DNA from: an uncultured Clostridia bacterium
Lineage (GTDB): Bacteria > Bacillota > Clostridia > TANB77 > CAG-465
Length of the DNA: 64,000 bases
Assembly (NCBI GenBank): GCA_944387385.1
Contig: CALXES010000003.1
Coordinates: forward strand, 1-64,000
Reading direction: 5' to 3'
Shown: piece after piece, positions 26,962 through 35,112 of the stretch
How positions within the stretch are numbered: position 1 is the stretch's first letter
How the letters are laid out: each line of letters begins with the position of its first letter
Notes under the pieces: model-generated
Told to the model about the DNA's origin: nothing
Seen by the model: the letters and a program-made list of their open reading frames with translations, nothing else
The model's database searches: none
Translations under genes and position numbers: made by a program

Positions 26962-29118
26962 ATGAAATATATTAAATTTTTTTTAAGAAAAATTAAAAAA
27001 CTATTGCTATCTTTATTACTTGTTTTTTTTCCTTTTTTCATTGTCTTAATACCTGTAGGTATAATGGCTATAATAGAATTTTTTTCTGGTGAAACAGAAA
27101 TTAATGGTATTAATGACTATTGTAATTTAACTGACATAAGTTATACAGCATTAGTACAAGATAATGAAAATGCGAGTGTCGAAATTACAGAATATCTAAC
27201 TTTTGATATTCATGCTTCGTCAACATCTAACATGTATAAAGAAGTATGGAGAGAGCTTCCAGAAGAATATGTTGATGGTCTAAAACTAACTTATGATGTA
27301 AAATCGGTATCTCAAATTTTAGATAACGGTCAAGAAATTTCATATGCTGAAACATCTAAAATGTATTGGGATGATTCAGACTATACTCAAAGCTCAACAA
27401 AATATTGGCACCATAGTGATGGAGATGGAAAGTATCCAGATAATGACGAATCTTTATTGATATATATTCCATGGACATATAGAGATAAATTAACTTTTAA
27501 AATTGTATATACAATGAATAATGCTGCTTTAAAATACAAAGATTGTTCTGAACTATATTTAGCAATGTATTCAGGAGATGCTGTAACAAAATTAAATTCA
27601 TATAAAGCACAAATTGTTGTACCAAATGAACTAATGCCATCATCATATTATACTTATACTTTTGGTACTTCTAAAAGCAGATTACCATATACTGAATCTG
27701 ATACATTAAACCCTGGATATCATACATTTTCAATTAATTTAGATAAATCTGATTTAAAATTTGATTATAATAATAGATATCTAGAATTTTGTTTACTTAC
27801 ATACGGAGATGATAAACATATATTTACTCAAAATGCACCTAATAATAGCTATTCAAATCAAAATGTTTTAGATGAATGTATTGAAGAAAATGAGTATTAT
27901 GAAAATGAGAACAAAGCAAATAATAAGAAAAAAATTATTATTTTATCTTTCTCAATAATTGCATCTATATTAGTTATTATTAAGTCAATAAAAACATATA
28001 AAAAAGAAAAAAACAAATACACTTTTTATAAACCAGATATTGATTTTGATTACTTTAGAGAAATTCCAAGTGATTTAGATCCAATTTTTGCATCAGAATT
28101 AGTGTTTATGAAAGATCCTCTAGACGAAAATAAAGAGAAAAAAGAGGAATATGCAGCAATTTTACTTAGTCTTGTTAGAAAAAAATATGTTAAATTAAGT
28201 AAATTAACTGAATCTACAGATTGGAATAAATATAATACATTAATAACTTTAGAACCTATAAAAACAGAATCATCAGTACCAGAATATAGTGACTCTATAG
28301 ATTATTCACCAGAACCAACTTATACTTCAATTAATGAAAATACTGGTGAAAAAGTAGAAGAACTTACAACTTCAGAAAGACTTTATTTAGAGTTATTAGA
28401 AAGATATGCAAAAGCTAATGGAAACCAAATTACATTAGAACAATTTCAAAAAAATATAAACTTAGACTATACTCATACCAACTCATTTGTAAAAGATATG
28501 GAAAAGAAACCAATCTTAGAAAATGGAGTAGCAAAAGGATATTTTCAAACTAAAGATTATGATAAACCTAAGAAAGGACTTGAAAGTAAAGCTTCACTTA
28601 GCTTAACTGTTGGCATATTATTATTAACCGTTATAAACTTAATATTCTATTATTCAAATCTAGGATTATGTTTTGGAGCTTTTACTATTTTAGGTATAGC
28701 ATTTTTATGGAGATATTTTTATTTAACAGTAAAATCTAGTGATTTAATCCTACTTACACAATACGGCGCTAATGAACAAGCAAAATGGTATGGACTATAT
28801 AACTTCTTAAAAAGTGATACATTAATTAAAGAAAGAAACGTTCACGAATTACCATTATGGGAAAAATACTTAATATATGCAACTGCTTTTGGAATTTCCG
28901 AAAAAGTTATTAAAGCTATAAAAATAAATGCTATAGAATTAAACGTTGATGAAAGTCCTATATTAAATCGTAGCTTTTATATACATTCAAGTAATTTTCA
29001 TCATACATCAAGATCATTTGGTAGATCACTTCATACATATTCAAGAGGTGGAGGATCTTTTGGACATGGATATGGAGGTGGCGGCCGTGGAGGCGGCGGT
29101 GGTGGCGGAGGTCACTAA
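26962..29118 (+). CDS. DUF2207-like membrane protein with glycine-rich tail
   Basis: 718 residues from ATG 26962 (GGGAG ribosome site just before; the frame can be extended to 26944). One N-terminal membrane helix (about 14-38), then a large extracellular beta-rich domain (to about 290) that resembles DUF2207, a second helix (about 312-328), a cytoplasmic region (about 330-540), two further helices (about 545-590), a conserved soluble part, and a 25-residue Gly/His-rich end (GGGSFGHGYGGGG-type). Function unknown. Such proteins often accompany LemA; here lemA is 14 kb away. Confidence 0.78.
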   Translation: MKYIKFFLRKIKKLLLSLLLVFFPFFIVLIPVGIMAIIEFFSGETEINGINDYCNLTDISYTALVQDNENASVEITEYLTFDIHASSTSNMYKEVWRELPEEYVDGLKLTYDVKSVSQILDNGQEISYAETSKMYWDDSDYTQSSTKYWHHSDGDGKYPDNDESLLIYIPWTYRDKLTFKIVYTMNNAALKYKDCSELYLAMYSGDAVTKLNSYKAQIVVPNELMPSSYYTYTFGTSKSRLPYTESDTLNPGYHTFSINLDKSDLKFDYNNRYLEFCLLTYGDDKHIFTQNAPNNSYSNQNVLDECIEENEYYENENKANNKKKIIILSFSIIASILVIIKSIKTYKKEKNKYTFYKPDIDFDYFREIPSDLDPIFASELVFMKDPLDENKEKKEEYAAILLSLVRKKYVKLSKLTESTDWNKYNTLITLEPIKTESSVPEYSDSIDYSPEPTYTSINENTGEKVEELTTSERLYLELLERYAKANGNQITLEQFQKNINLDYTHTNSFVKDMEKKPILENGVAKGYFQTKDYDKPKKGLESKASLSLTVGILLLTVINLIFYYSNLGLCFGAFTILGIAFLWRYFYLTVKSSDLILLTQYGANEQAKWYGLYNFLKSDTLIKERNVHELPLWEKYLIYATAFGISEKVIKAIKINAIELNVDESPILNRSFYIHSSNFHHTSRSFGRSLHTYSRGGGSFGHGYGGGGRGGGGGGGGH

Positions 29119-29120
29119 AA

Positions 29121-29146
29121 AAAAGAGCATATGCTCTTTTTTTACT
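29121..29146. terminator. Bidirectional terminator
   Basis: Perfect palindrome AAAAGAGCATATGCTCTTTT (29121-29140) between convergent genes. A sister version with AAGCATATGCTT occurs at 58493-58520. Confidence 0.85.
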
Positions 29147-30599
29147 TTAAAATATCTTTTAATTGTAAATTATCTATTTTTATACTAAGACTTTTTTCAA
29201 TTTTTTCTTTTTTTATTGTCTTATAAATTGTTTTGGAGATATATTTTTCAGCAAAATTAATTATTTCATTATATTCTTTAATATCATCTGGAAAATATAT
29301 TCCTCCTTTTTCTTTATTTTTTATCATCCAACAAGCAGCAGATAAGGCTGACATAGCAACAGGTGTAATTGTAGGTGTTTGCCAAAAGGATGCTTTTTTG
29401 TCCTTATATAAATAATTTTTCTTAATTCTATTTCCAATCCACACCGGATCAAATTTACTTCCCAATAACAAAACCCCTACATATTCTGTACCTTTTCTTA
29501 TATTTTCCTTATATATTATTTCATAATTTTCAGGATATTTAAATCCTCGTACTATTGATATATTATCATCTTGTGGCTTATTAATATCTGGTTTTAAATA
29601 ATCATTTACTTCTGCATTTTTTAAATACCTTACTGCAAAATCACATGGAGAATATAAAAATACAACTGTAGGTCTATATATCACCCTATTATCCTCTTTT
29701 ACCTCAAGAGCTTTTGCAATAGATACCGTTTCTTCGTGTGGTACCAAAAAGCCCTCAAATTTTCCTTTAGGATAATAAGTATTTCCAATTTTATTTATTG
29801 CAAGATCTTTAAATTCTAAGAATCCATTTTCCATATCTACTTTCTTGCAACTATCTAAATAATCTATTTTTTCATTTGTTCCAATATTTGCTGTTGCTTC
29901 ACTTAACATTTCAAAAAAAAATGAATCAACAGACCATGTACTATATAGCTTATTTTCATAATATTTATCTTTAACTTTTTGATAATCATTATCATTTACA
30001 TGAATTTCTTTTAAATCAAGCAACTTTGCAAGTTCATTAAATTTACAATTTTCAATAAGCTCATTATACATTTTATTGTGCTTAAATTGCTTTCTTACAA
30101 TATATTCAAGTCCAGCTTTTACAAAATGAGATACAAGTCCGGGATTGTTTCCGTGATGAATCACAATTGGATATTTATTTACATTTTCTATATTTTTTAA
30201 TTGTTCTCTTAGTTTTGACTTTTTCAAATTTTCTTCAAAAATATTATACCAATTATCACTCCAATCAGTTTCACCAGTGTTTAAGTACATTATATTTTCT
30301 TTAGCACACCATTCAATAAAATCTTTAGTTCCAACACTATCTGCAAAATCTATTAGCAAACCCCCTTCACTTAAATATTTAGAAAATATTTTTTTAAAAT
30401 TTTCTCTATTTATTTCAGCAACAATAAAATTTCCTATATTTCCACCCATTTCAAGAAAAAAACTATACTCTAACTTATCTCTAGAAATAACAAAATATTT
30501 TTTACTATCAAAGCTTATTTCCTTTGATACTTTTTCAAAAAAACTTTTTCCGACTGCTCCAAAGCCAAATTGAACAATATTATTATCAAATTTAATCAT
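29142..30599 (-). CDS. Homospermidine synthase-like enzyme
   Basis: 485 residues. The N-terminal Rossmann fold has VQFGFGAVGKS (10-20), then LNTGETDW near 108-115 and HHGNNPGLVSHFVKAGLEYI (a run beginning near 150), which are hallmarks of bacterial homospermidine synthase in the saccharopine dehydrogenase-like superfamily. It makes sym-homospermidine from putrescine (or putrescine plus spermidine) using NAD. It is the last gene of an operon with an ATP-grasp ligase resembling glutathionylspermidine synthase, so the polyamine may be a precursor of a conjugate. Confidence 0.85.
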   Translation of the reverse strand: MIKFDNNIVQFGFGAVGKSFFEKVSKEISFDSKKYFVISRDKLEYSFFLEMGGNIGNFIVAEINRENFKKIFSKYLSEGGLLIDFADSVGTKDFIEWCAKENIMYLNTGETDWSDNWYNIFEENLKKSKLREQLKNIENVNKYPIVIHHGNNPGLVSHFVKAGLEYIVRKQFKHNKMYNELIENCKFNELAKLLDLKEIHVNDNDYQKVKDKYYENKLYSTWSVDSFFFEMLSEATANIGTNEKIDYLDSCKKVDMENGFLEFKDLAINKIGNTYYPKGKFEGFLVPHEETVSIAKALEVKEDNRVIYRPTVVFLYSPCDFAVRYLKNAEVNDYLKPDINKPQDDNISIVRGFKYPENYEIIYKENIRKGTEYVGVLLLGSKFDPVWIGNRIKKNYLYKDKKASFWQTPTITPVAMSALSAACWMIKNKEKGGIYFPDDIKEYNEIINFAEKYISKTIYKTIKKEKIEKSLSIKIDNLQLKDILK

Positions 30600-30601
30600 A
30601 A

Positions 30602-31264
30602 CTATAACTCCTCTTTTTCAAATCTCTCTATTAATGACTTAAATAATGTAATCTTTTGAGGAAATGTATAACTATCTGTCTCATATATTAAGATTCCTTC
30701 ATTTTGATAGCTAATTAGAATCTTCTTTAAATCTTTTTGAATTTTATCTGTAACAACTATTATTTTTGTTATATCATTTTTAATAAAGTACTCAGCTGAT
30801 GGTACATCTTGCTTATATATATCCCAACTATTATCAAAAATAGATTCGTTTGATCTATACCTATTTATTCTATAACTATCTAATAAAAATGCTGGATTTG
30901 CGTTATCATTTAAAAATATTGTTTTTAATTTTTCACCACCATTTATTAAACAACTTTCTATTAAATAAGTATCTGTTGTTGCTCTTGCTCCTTGTTGTTC
31001 ATCAGTTCCATTAAAAACAGGAATAGGTCTATAGCCAATACGTGCCAAAGCTACTCCTAATTCTATACTTTCAATTCCAGGTAAGTCTATAAAAATTGCT
31101 GTATTTTTATCATACTCATTTATAAACATTACTTTTCTATCTTTCCAATTAGAAATTGGTTTTCTATTATATATATCAATTGCAACAAATGGTACTGGTC
31201 TTACCCAATCAATCCATTTTGCTCCGTAAGGTGCATATATCTTAAATATATCTCTTCCATTCAT
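30602..31264 (-). CDS. Unknown protein of the polyamine operon
   Basis: 220 residues from ATG 31264, 10 nt after the ligase gene (TAGGAG ribosome site). Alternating strands and helices suggest an alpha/beta soluble fold. A DxPGIESIELGVALARIGYRPIP region and a hydrophobic strand IIVVTDKI near 175 are notable. Not recognised as a known family. Co-transcription with the homospermidine synthase (2 nt downstream) points to a role in the same pathway. Confidence 0.75.
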   Translation of the reverse strand: MNGRDIFKIYAPYGAKWIDWVRPVPFVAIDIYNRKPISNWKDRKVMFINEYDKNTAIFIDLPGIESIELGVALARIGYRPIPVFNGTDEQQGARATTDTYLIESCLINGGEKLKTIFLNDNANPAFLLDSYRINRYRSNESIFDNSWDIYKQDVPSAEYFIKNDITKIIVVTDKIQKDLKKILISYQNEGILIYETDSYTFPQKITLFKSLIERFEKEEL

Positions 31265-31274
31265 TTTATTTCTC

Positions 31275-32480
31275 CTACTTTTCAATCAAAACTGGAATAT
31301 CTTCTGCATATGAATCAATTCTTGGATACAGACTCATTCTTGCATAATATCCGGCATGCTTTCCTTCTATTGTATAAGAACCTAAACAAATATGATATTT
31401 ATTTCCGTCGTTAGTTATTATTGCTTTACTTTTAAAGTCTTTTTGCAACAAATATTGTTGAGGATGTTTTTTAACATCCCTTAAAATCTTTTCATATTCA
31501 TCTCCTTTACATGCTTCTTTAATTGAAATTCTCTCTCCAACTCTTCCATATACTGGCTTATATATGTATCCCTCTTTTAGTAAAAACTTTTTTACTTCAA
31601 AAGTTTCTGGCAATAATTTTTTCCATGTACTCATACTAATGCCTGCTTTTTCTAAATCATTCCACACAAATGGAAATCTTTTGCTTTGAGCATAAATACT
31701 AATAGGATGGTTACAAGATTTTGTTACAGTGTTAAAATATCCATCCCATCTACGTGGTTTCATCTGTATAAGCCATTCTAAAGGCGTAAACCTAAATATT
31801 AAATCTATACTTATTTGATTATTATCTAATATACAGTAAGCTTTTTTATCCTTAAAATTAATGTGATCTGCTGCACCATATATTATTTTATATCCTTCCC
31901 TTTTTAACCTATCACCCATGTATTGCATAACTTGTCTGTCATCACTAAAGCAAGTACAATGCACCATCATAATTGTTCCCTTTTTATTTAATTTTTTATT
32001 TATCTCTTCAACCATCTTATCTCCAAAAGAAGTAAAATCTAATTGAGGTAAATTAATAACATTTCTTGCTAAATTTGGCAACAAAGAACTCTCAGCAAAT
32101 CCACCTGGACAATCACTATTAACTTCAGTAACTACCCAGTTATTATCTATACTTAAATGGAAATCATATCTCATGAGTCTAATATTTTGTGTTTTATCAT
32201 AATTTTGCATATTCGGTATTTGCTCTAAAATTTTTCTAGGAAGAGCTAACTTTTTTGCAATTTTTATATTTTTATTTAAATACTCTTCTGCAAGTCTTGT
32301 TTCTTTATCTAACTTTTCTGTTAGAGAAATTATTTCTTCATTTTCTTTTTCTGTTAAAACTAAAACATATTTAGATAAAGTATTATTATCACAAAATTGA
32401 GGATCCCACTTATAGCAGTCAAACATAGCTTTAATTTTATAATCATAATATTTATCTTCAGGAATCTTAATTAATTTCAT
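31275..32480 (-). CDS. ATP-grasp ligase resembling glutathionylspermidine synthase
   Basis: 401 residues. The RYDFHLSIDNNWVVTEVNSDCPGGFAE stretch (a run from about 103) matches the N-terminal substrate region of glutathionylspermidine-synthase-like preATP-grasp domains. RFTPLEWL, QSKRFPFVWNDLEKAG and YKPVYGRVGERI match the ATP-grasp half. The family forms an amide between a carboxylate and a polyamine amine. No amidase domain is present. Together with homospermidine synthase downstream it suggests acylation of homospermidine; the carboxylate donor is unknown. Confidence 0.8.
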   Translation of the reverse strand: MKLIKIPEDKYYDYKIKAMFDCYKWDPQFCDNNTLSKYVLVLTEKENEEIISLTEKLDKETRLAEEYLNKNIKIAKKLALPRKILEQIPNMQNYDKTQNIRLMRYDFHLSIDNNWVVTEVNSDCPGGFAESSLLPNLARNVINLPQLDFTSFGDKMVEEINKKLNKKGTIMMVHCTCFSDDRQVMQYMGDRLKREGYKIIYGAADHINFKDKKAYCILDNNQISIDLIFRFTPLEWLIQMKPRRWDGYFNTVTKSCNHPISIYAQSKRFPFVWNDLEKAGISMSTWKKLLPETFEVKKFLLKEGYIYKPVYGRVGERISIKEACKGDEYEKILRDVKKHPQQYLLQKDFKSKAIITNDGNKYHICLGSYTIEGKHAGYYARMSLYPRIDSYAEDIPVLIEK

Positions 32481-32695
32481 TATTTCTCACTTTCTCTAAT
32501 TTTTTTATCTTCTTTACTTATATAAATTATTGTTAATATTATTCCAATCAAATTAATACCTACAGATAAGCCTAATAACACTCCACTTGTAAATTCACTA
32601 AATGATCCTACCTCTTCACCTGTAAAAAATATATATGCTAAGTATAATATATTACCTAATATTATTAATGAAAGTCCAAACTTTAAATTTTTCAT
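32480..32695 (-). CDS. Small two-helix membrane protein
   Basis: 71 residues from ATG 32695 (GGGAGAG just before; an upstream in-frame ATG at 32710 lies inside that site). Two hydrophobic segments (about 6-22 and 37-58) and a charged tail. The stop shares a base with the start of the ATP-grasp gene, so it leads the polyamine operon. Function unknown. Confidence 0.65.
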   Translation of the reverse strand: MKNLKFGLSLIILGNILYLAYIFFTGEEVGSFSEFTSGVLLGLSVGINLIGIILTIIYISKEDKKIRESEK

Positions 32696-32762
32696 AAATA
32701 TCTCTCCCATCCTTATATATAAATTTATTATATTATATCAATAAAAATTATATAAAAAAAGA

Positions 32763-32783
32763 CATTGAATAAAAATTCAATGC
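32763..32783 (-). terminator. Terminator of tRNA-Arg(ACG)
   Basis: CATTGAAT / ATTCAATG stem with A-run on the plus strand (32754-32760), directly after the tRNA on the minus strand. Confidence 0.85.
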
Positions 32784-32788
32784 TTTTA

Positions 32789-32865
32789 TGGTGCACCAGG
32801 AGGAATTCGAATCCCCGACCTCTCGGTTCGTAGCCGAGTGCTCTATCCAGCTAAGCTACTGGTGC
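32789..32865 (-). tRNA. tRNA-Arg (ACG)
   Basis: 77-nt cloverleaf. Acceptor GCACCAG / CTGGTGC, anticodon ACG in loop CTACGAA, T-loop GATTCGAAT, encoded CCA. A34 is the target of TadA deamination to inosine, and tadA is the next gene upstream (42 nt). Confidence 0.97.
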
Positions 32866-32878
32866 AATAACAATTAAT

Positions 32879-32907
32879 ATTATACACTAATAATATGTAA
32901 AATTCAA
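32879..32907 (-). promoter_or_regulatory. Promoter of tRNA-Arg(ACG)
   Basis: Minus-strand TTGAAT (32907-32902) and TATAAT (32884-32879) with 17-bp spacing, ending about 13 nt before the tRNA. It begins right at the tadA stop codon. Confidence 0.75.
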
Positions 32908-33324
32908 CTATTTTCTTCTAAGCTTTTTAAAGAAGTCTTTTAAAATCTCTGAACATTCTTTATTTTCATAATAAGTTGTTATATTATCATCATATGATTC
33001 TATTTTATCATCTTTAGCTCCATAATATACCATATTAATCCTTGATTGCTTTATAGCGCCTATACACATTTCACACGGATATAATGTAACATACATAGTA
33101 CATCCCTCAAGTCTCCAATTAGCTAACTTCTTACATGCCCTATGTATACAAATTATTTCCGCATGAGATAATGCATCTTGCTTAGTTTCTCTTAAATTGT
33201 GTCCTCTTGCAATAATTTTACTATCCTTAACTATTACTGCTCCAACTGGCACTTCATTTTTTTCAAATGCTTTTTTTGCTTCTTTTAAAGCTTCCCTCAT
33301 ATACTTATCCACATTATTCACCAT
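32908..33324 (-). CDS. tadA: tRNA-specific adenosine deaminase
   Basis: About 138 residues from ATG 33324. Converts A34 to inosine in tRNA-Arg(ACG). Zinc deaminase motifs: SHAE (catalytic Glu) and PCEMC. Also GAVIVKDSKIIARGHNLRE near the N-terminus. The frame opens to 33387, but the segment upstream is hydrophobic and unlike the family, and a TATAAT box sits at 33334-33329, so the true start is at or after 33324 (33303 is possible). Lies between tRNA-Arg(ACG) and tRNA-Arg(CCT). Confidence 0.93.
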   Translation of the reverse strand: MVNNVDKYMREALKEAKKAFEKNEVPVGAVIVKDSKIIARGHNLRETKQDALSHAEIICIHRACKKLANWRLEGCTMYVTLYPCEMCIGAIKQSRINMVYYGAKDDKIESYDDNITTYYENKECSEILKDFFKKLRRK

Positions 33325-33367
33325 ATACATTATACTATAGCTAGGAAATAAAATAAAGAAAATACTC

Positions 33368-33395
33368 TTGAATTTAATCTCAAACATGATATAAT
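33368..33395 (+). promoter_or_regulatory. Promoter of tRNA-Arg(CCT)
   Basis: TTGAAT (33368-33373) and TATAAT (33390-33395), 16 bp apart; predicted transcript start lies at the tRNA 5' end. Confidence 0.65.
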
Positions 33396-33403
33396 TATAT
33401 TAT

Positions 33404-33479
33404 GCTTCTGTAGCTCAGTGGATAGAGCAGCGACCTCCTAAGTCGTTGGTCGGACGTTCGATTCGTCTCAGGAGCACCA
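33404..33479 (+). tRNA. tRNA-Arg (CCT)
   Basis: 76 nt. Acceptor GCTTCTG pairs with CAGGAGC, anticodon CCT in loop CTCCTAA, T-loop GTTCGATTC, encoded CCA. Confidence 0.96.
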
Positions 33480-33485
33480 TAAAAA

Positions 33486-33517
33486 AATCAAGCACAATTG
33501 TATGCTTGATTTTTTAT
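33486..33517. terminator. Bidirectional terminator
   Basis: AATCAAGCA / TGCTTGATT stem with A-run before and T-run after, between tRNA-Arg(CCT) and a convergent membrane-protein gene. Confidence 0.85.
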
Positions 33518-33519
33518 TT

Positions 33520-33861
33520 TTATAAAGATAATAAAGAAATTATAAAACAAATAGCACCAATTACTGTACATATTGTAAAGAACAAAACACAATTCTTAAT
33601 TGTTGTAAGTAGCTCAATTGTCTTATATCCAATAAATTCTTGAATTTCATCTTTATTTAATTTACTTTGTGAACCATAATAATATTTATACTTTTGATTA
33701 TCATAATCAAATTCATACTCCACATCTTCAGGTAAAATACCTTCAGGATGTTTTCCATCTAACATTTTATCATATTTTTTGGAAGTTTCTTCATCACATT
33801 CTTTTTTTGAAAATGTATTGTATTTTATTCTTAACTCTTCTAATTCTTCTTTTGCATCCAT
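33520..33861 (-). CDS. Tail-anchored protein of unknown function
   Basis: 113 residues. N-terminal helical, acidic segment with C19, a YEFDYDNQKYKYYYG middle and a C-terminal hydrophobic anchor (about 87-112). Start preceded by AAGGGGGG. No recognised domain. Third of three small minus-strand membrane genes that may form an operon (gaps about 70 and 2 nt). Confidence 0.6.
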   Translation of the reverse strand: MDAKEELEELRIKYNTFSKKECDEETSKKYDKMLDGKHPEGILPEDVEYEFDYDNQKYKYYYGSQSKLNKDEIQEFIGYKTIELLTTIKNCVLFFTICTVIGAICFIISLLSL

Positions 33862-33931
33862 ATATTTTCCCCCCTTACATAAACTTTATAAAAAATCAAT
33901 TATAACAATATAGTATTTGATTTTTTAATAT

Positions 33932-34144
33932 CTATTTTTTCTTCTTTATAATAACTCCTACTATAAAAATCAATAAACTTGGTACAATAAATTCTACTGT
34001 TCTAACAATGATTGTAGTATAAAAAGGAAATGAAGTTTCATATGGATTATAATTTTTATAATCTAATAATAAAATAATTATATATACAATCAATAAAATA
34101 ATAGAAATTATATATAAAATTTTATATAAGTTTTCTTTTTTCAT
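33932..34144 (-). CDS. Small membrane protein
   Basis: 70 residues, two hydrophobic helices (about 7-27 and 40-64) and a basic KKKK end. Starts 2 nt after the preceding gene, so co-translated. Function unknown. Confidence 0.6.
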   Translation of the reverse strand: MKKENLYKILYIISIILLIVYIIILLLDYKNYNPYETSFPFYTTIIVRTVEFIVPSLLIFIVGVIIKKKK

Positions 34145-34146
34145 TC

Positions 34147-35013
34147 TTAATTCTCCTTATCATTTTTTACTTGTTCAATTTTATCTTCACATTTTGTAAT
34201 TAAAACATAAAAGATTAATATAAATATTGTTATTATTGCTATAAAAATACCATTATTTGGATTAATATCAAATTTAATTGCAATGTATATAATTAATCCA
34301 ATCAATAATAAAAAACAAGTATTTAAAAATATATACTTAATAATAGTACTATAATATATCTTTTTTTCTTCTTGTGTTAAATCTTTTACTTTTCTAGTAA
34401 CATCATAAAACTTCTTATCTTTTATAATCTCATCGTAATTATCTTTATATATATTAGGCTCAATTTCTCTTCTATACCATTGTACATATAAATACCAGTA
34501 TTTTGAATATGTTTTTCTTCCTATAAAAGCGTGTAATAGCAATAAAATAATAGGAATAATAAACATTTGCAAAGCACCTGTAACCACTTTTTTTCCTTCA
34601 TCTTGTCTATGCGCTATACTAACAACATTATTATTATCGTCTAAATATATAAATATAATTTCTCCTTTTTCAAATGTTGTATCAGATGTATATTCATCTA
34701 AATCAAATTCATACTTATTACTACTATCAGTATACCAAAAAGTATCTTCGTATAAAGAAATATGTCCTGATACTTCTTTTGTTGCACCATTAGGAAAATC
34801 TTTAGAATTAGCTATATTATCTATATTTTTTAAGTTGTAAATACAAAGTGGTATCATAACTAAAAAGATAATTAATAAAGTAATTATAACAGATAATATA
34901 TACGCATTTTTAGCTTTTTTTCCTTCTTTTGAAGGATATTTTTTTATATATTTTAAAATTCTAGCTTGTTCTTCTAAATTAACACTCGTACTTAATGCTA
35001 AAGCTTTGTTCAT
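34147..35013 (-). CDS. Membrane protein of unknown function, about four helices
   Basis: 288 residues. Cytoplasmic N-terminus, helix about 40-62, an extracellular loop with acidic residues (about 75-140), helix about 148-166, a soluble cytoplasmic loop, and two adjacent helices near 225-270. The extracellular strand-rich loop and second helix loosely resemble DUF3592 proteins, as at 60165. Ribosome site GGAGG. First gene of the three-gene set. Confidence 0.65.
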   Translation of the reverse strand: MNKALALSTSVNLEEQARILKYIKKYPSKEGKKAKNAYILSVIITLLIIFLVMIPLCIYNLKNIDNIANSKDFPNGATKEVSGHISLYEDTFWYTDSSNKYEFDLDEYTSDTTFEKGEIIFIYLDDNNNVVSIAHRQDEGKKVVTGALQMFIIPIILLLLHAFIGRKTYSKYWYLYVQWYRREIEPNIYKDNYDEIIKDKKFYDVTRKVKDLTQEEKKIYYSTIIKYIFLNTCFLLLIGLIIYIAIKFDINPNNGIFIAIITIFILIFYVLITKCEDKIEQVKNDKEN

Positions 35014-35082
35014 ATAACACCTCCAACATATATTTTATTATACCAATTATTATTGTTTTATTCTATAATTTTGTATAAAAAA

Positions 35083-35105
35083 GACTGTTTGAAATACAAA
35101 CAGTC
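35083..35105 (-). terminator. Terminator of the activase gene
   Basis: GACTGTTTG / CAAACAGTC stem with A-run on the plus strand (U-tract for minus transcript), just after the stop at 35113. Confidence 0.88.
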
Positions 35106-35112
35106 CTTTAAT

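Noticed and set aside
27841..29118. Possible CRISPR or tandem repeat in the Gly-rich end of the DUF2207-like gene
   Set aside because: The repetition is codon-level (GGN) within a single protein tail and has no spacer structure.
32908..33387. Extended tadA start adding 21 hydrophobic residues
   Set aside because: The added sequence is unlike the TadA family and a TATAAT box lies within it, so the start near 33324 is preferred.
35014..35082. A riboswitch or T-box between the membrane-protein and activase genes
   Set aside because: The region is short, AT-rich and holds only the activase terminator; no conserved riboswitch core was seen here or elsewhere in the window.
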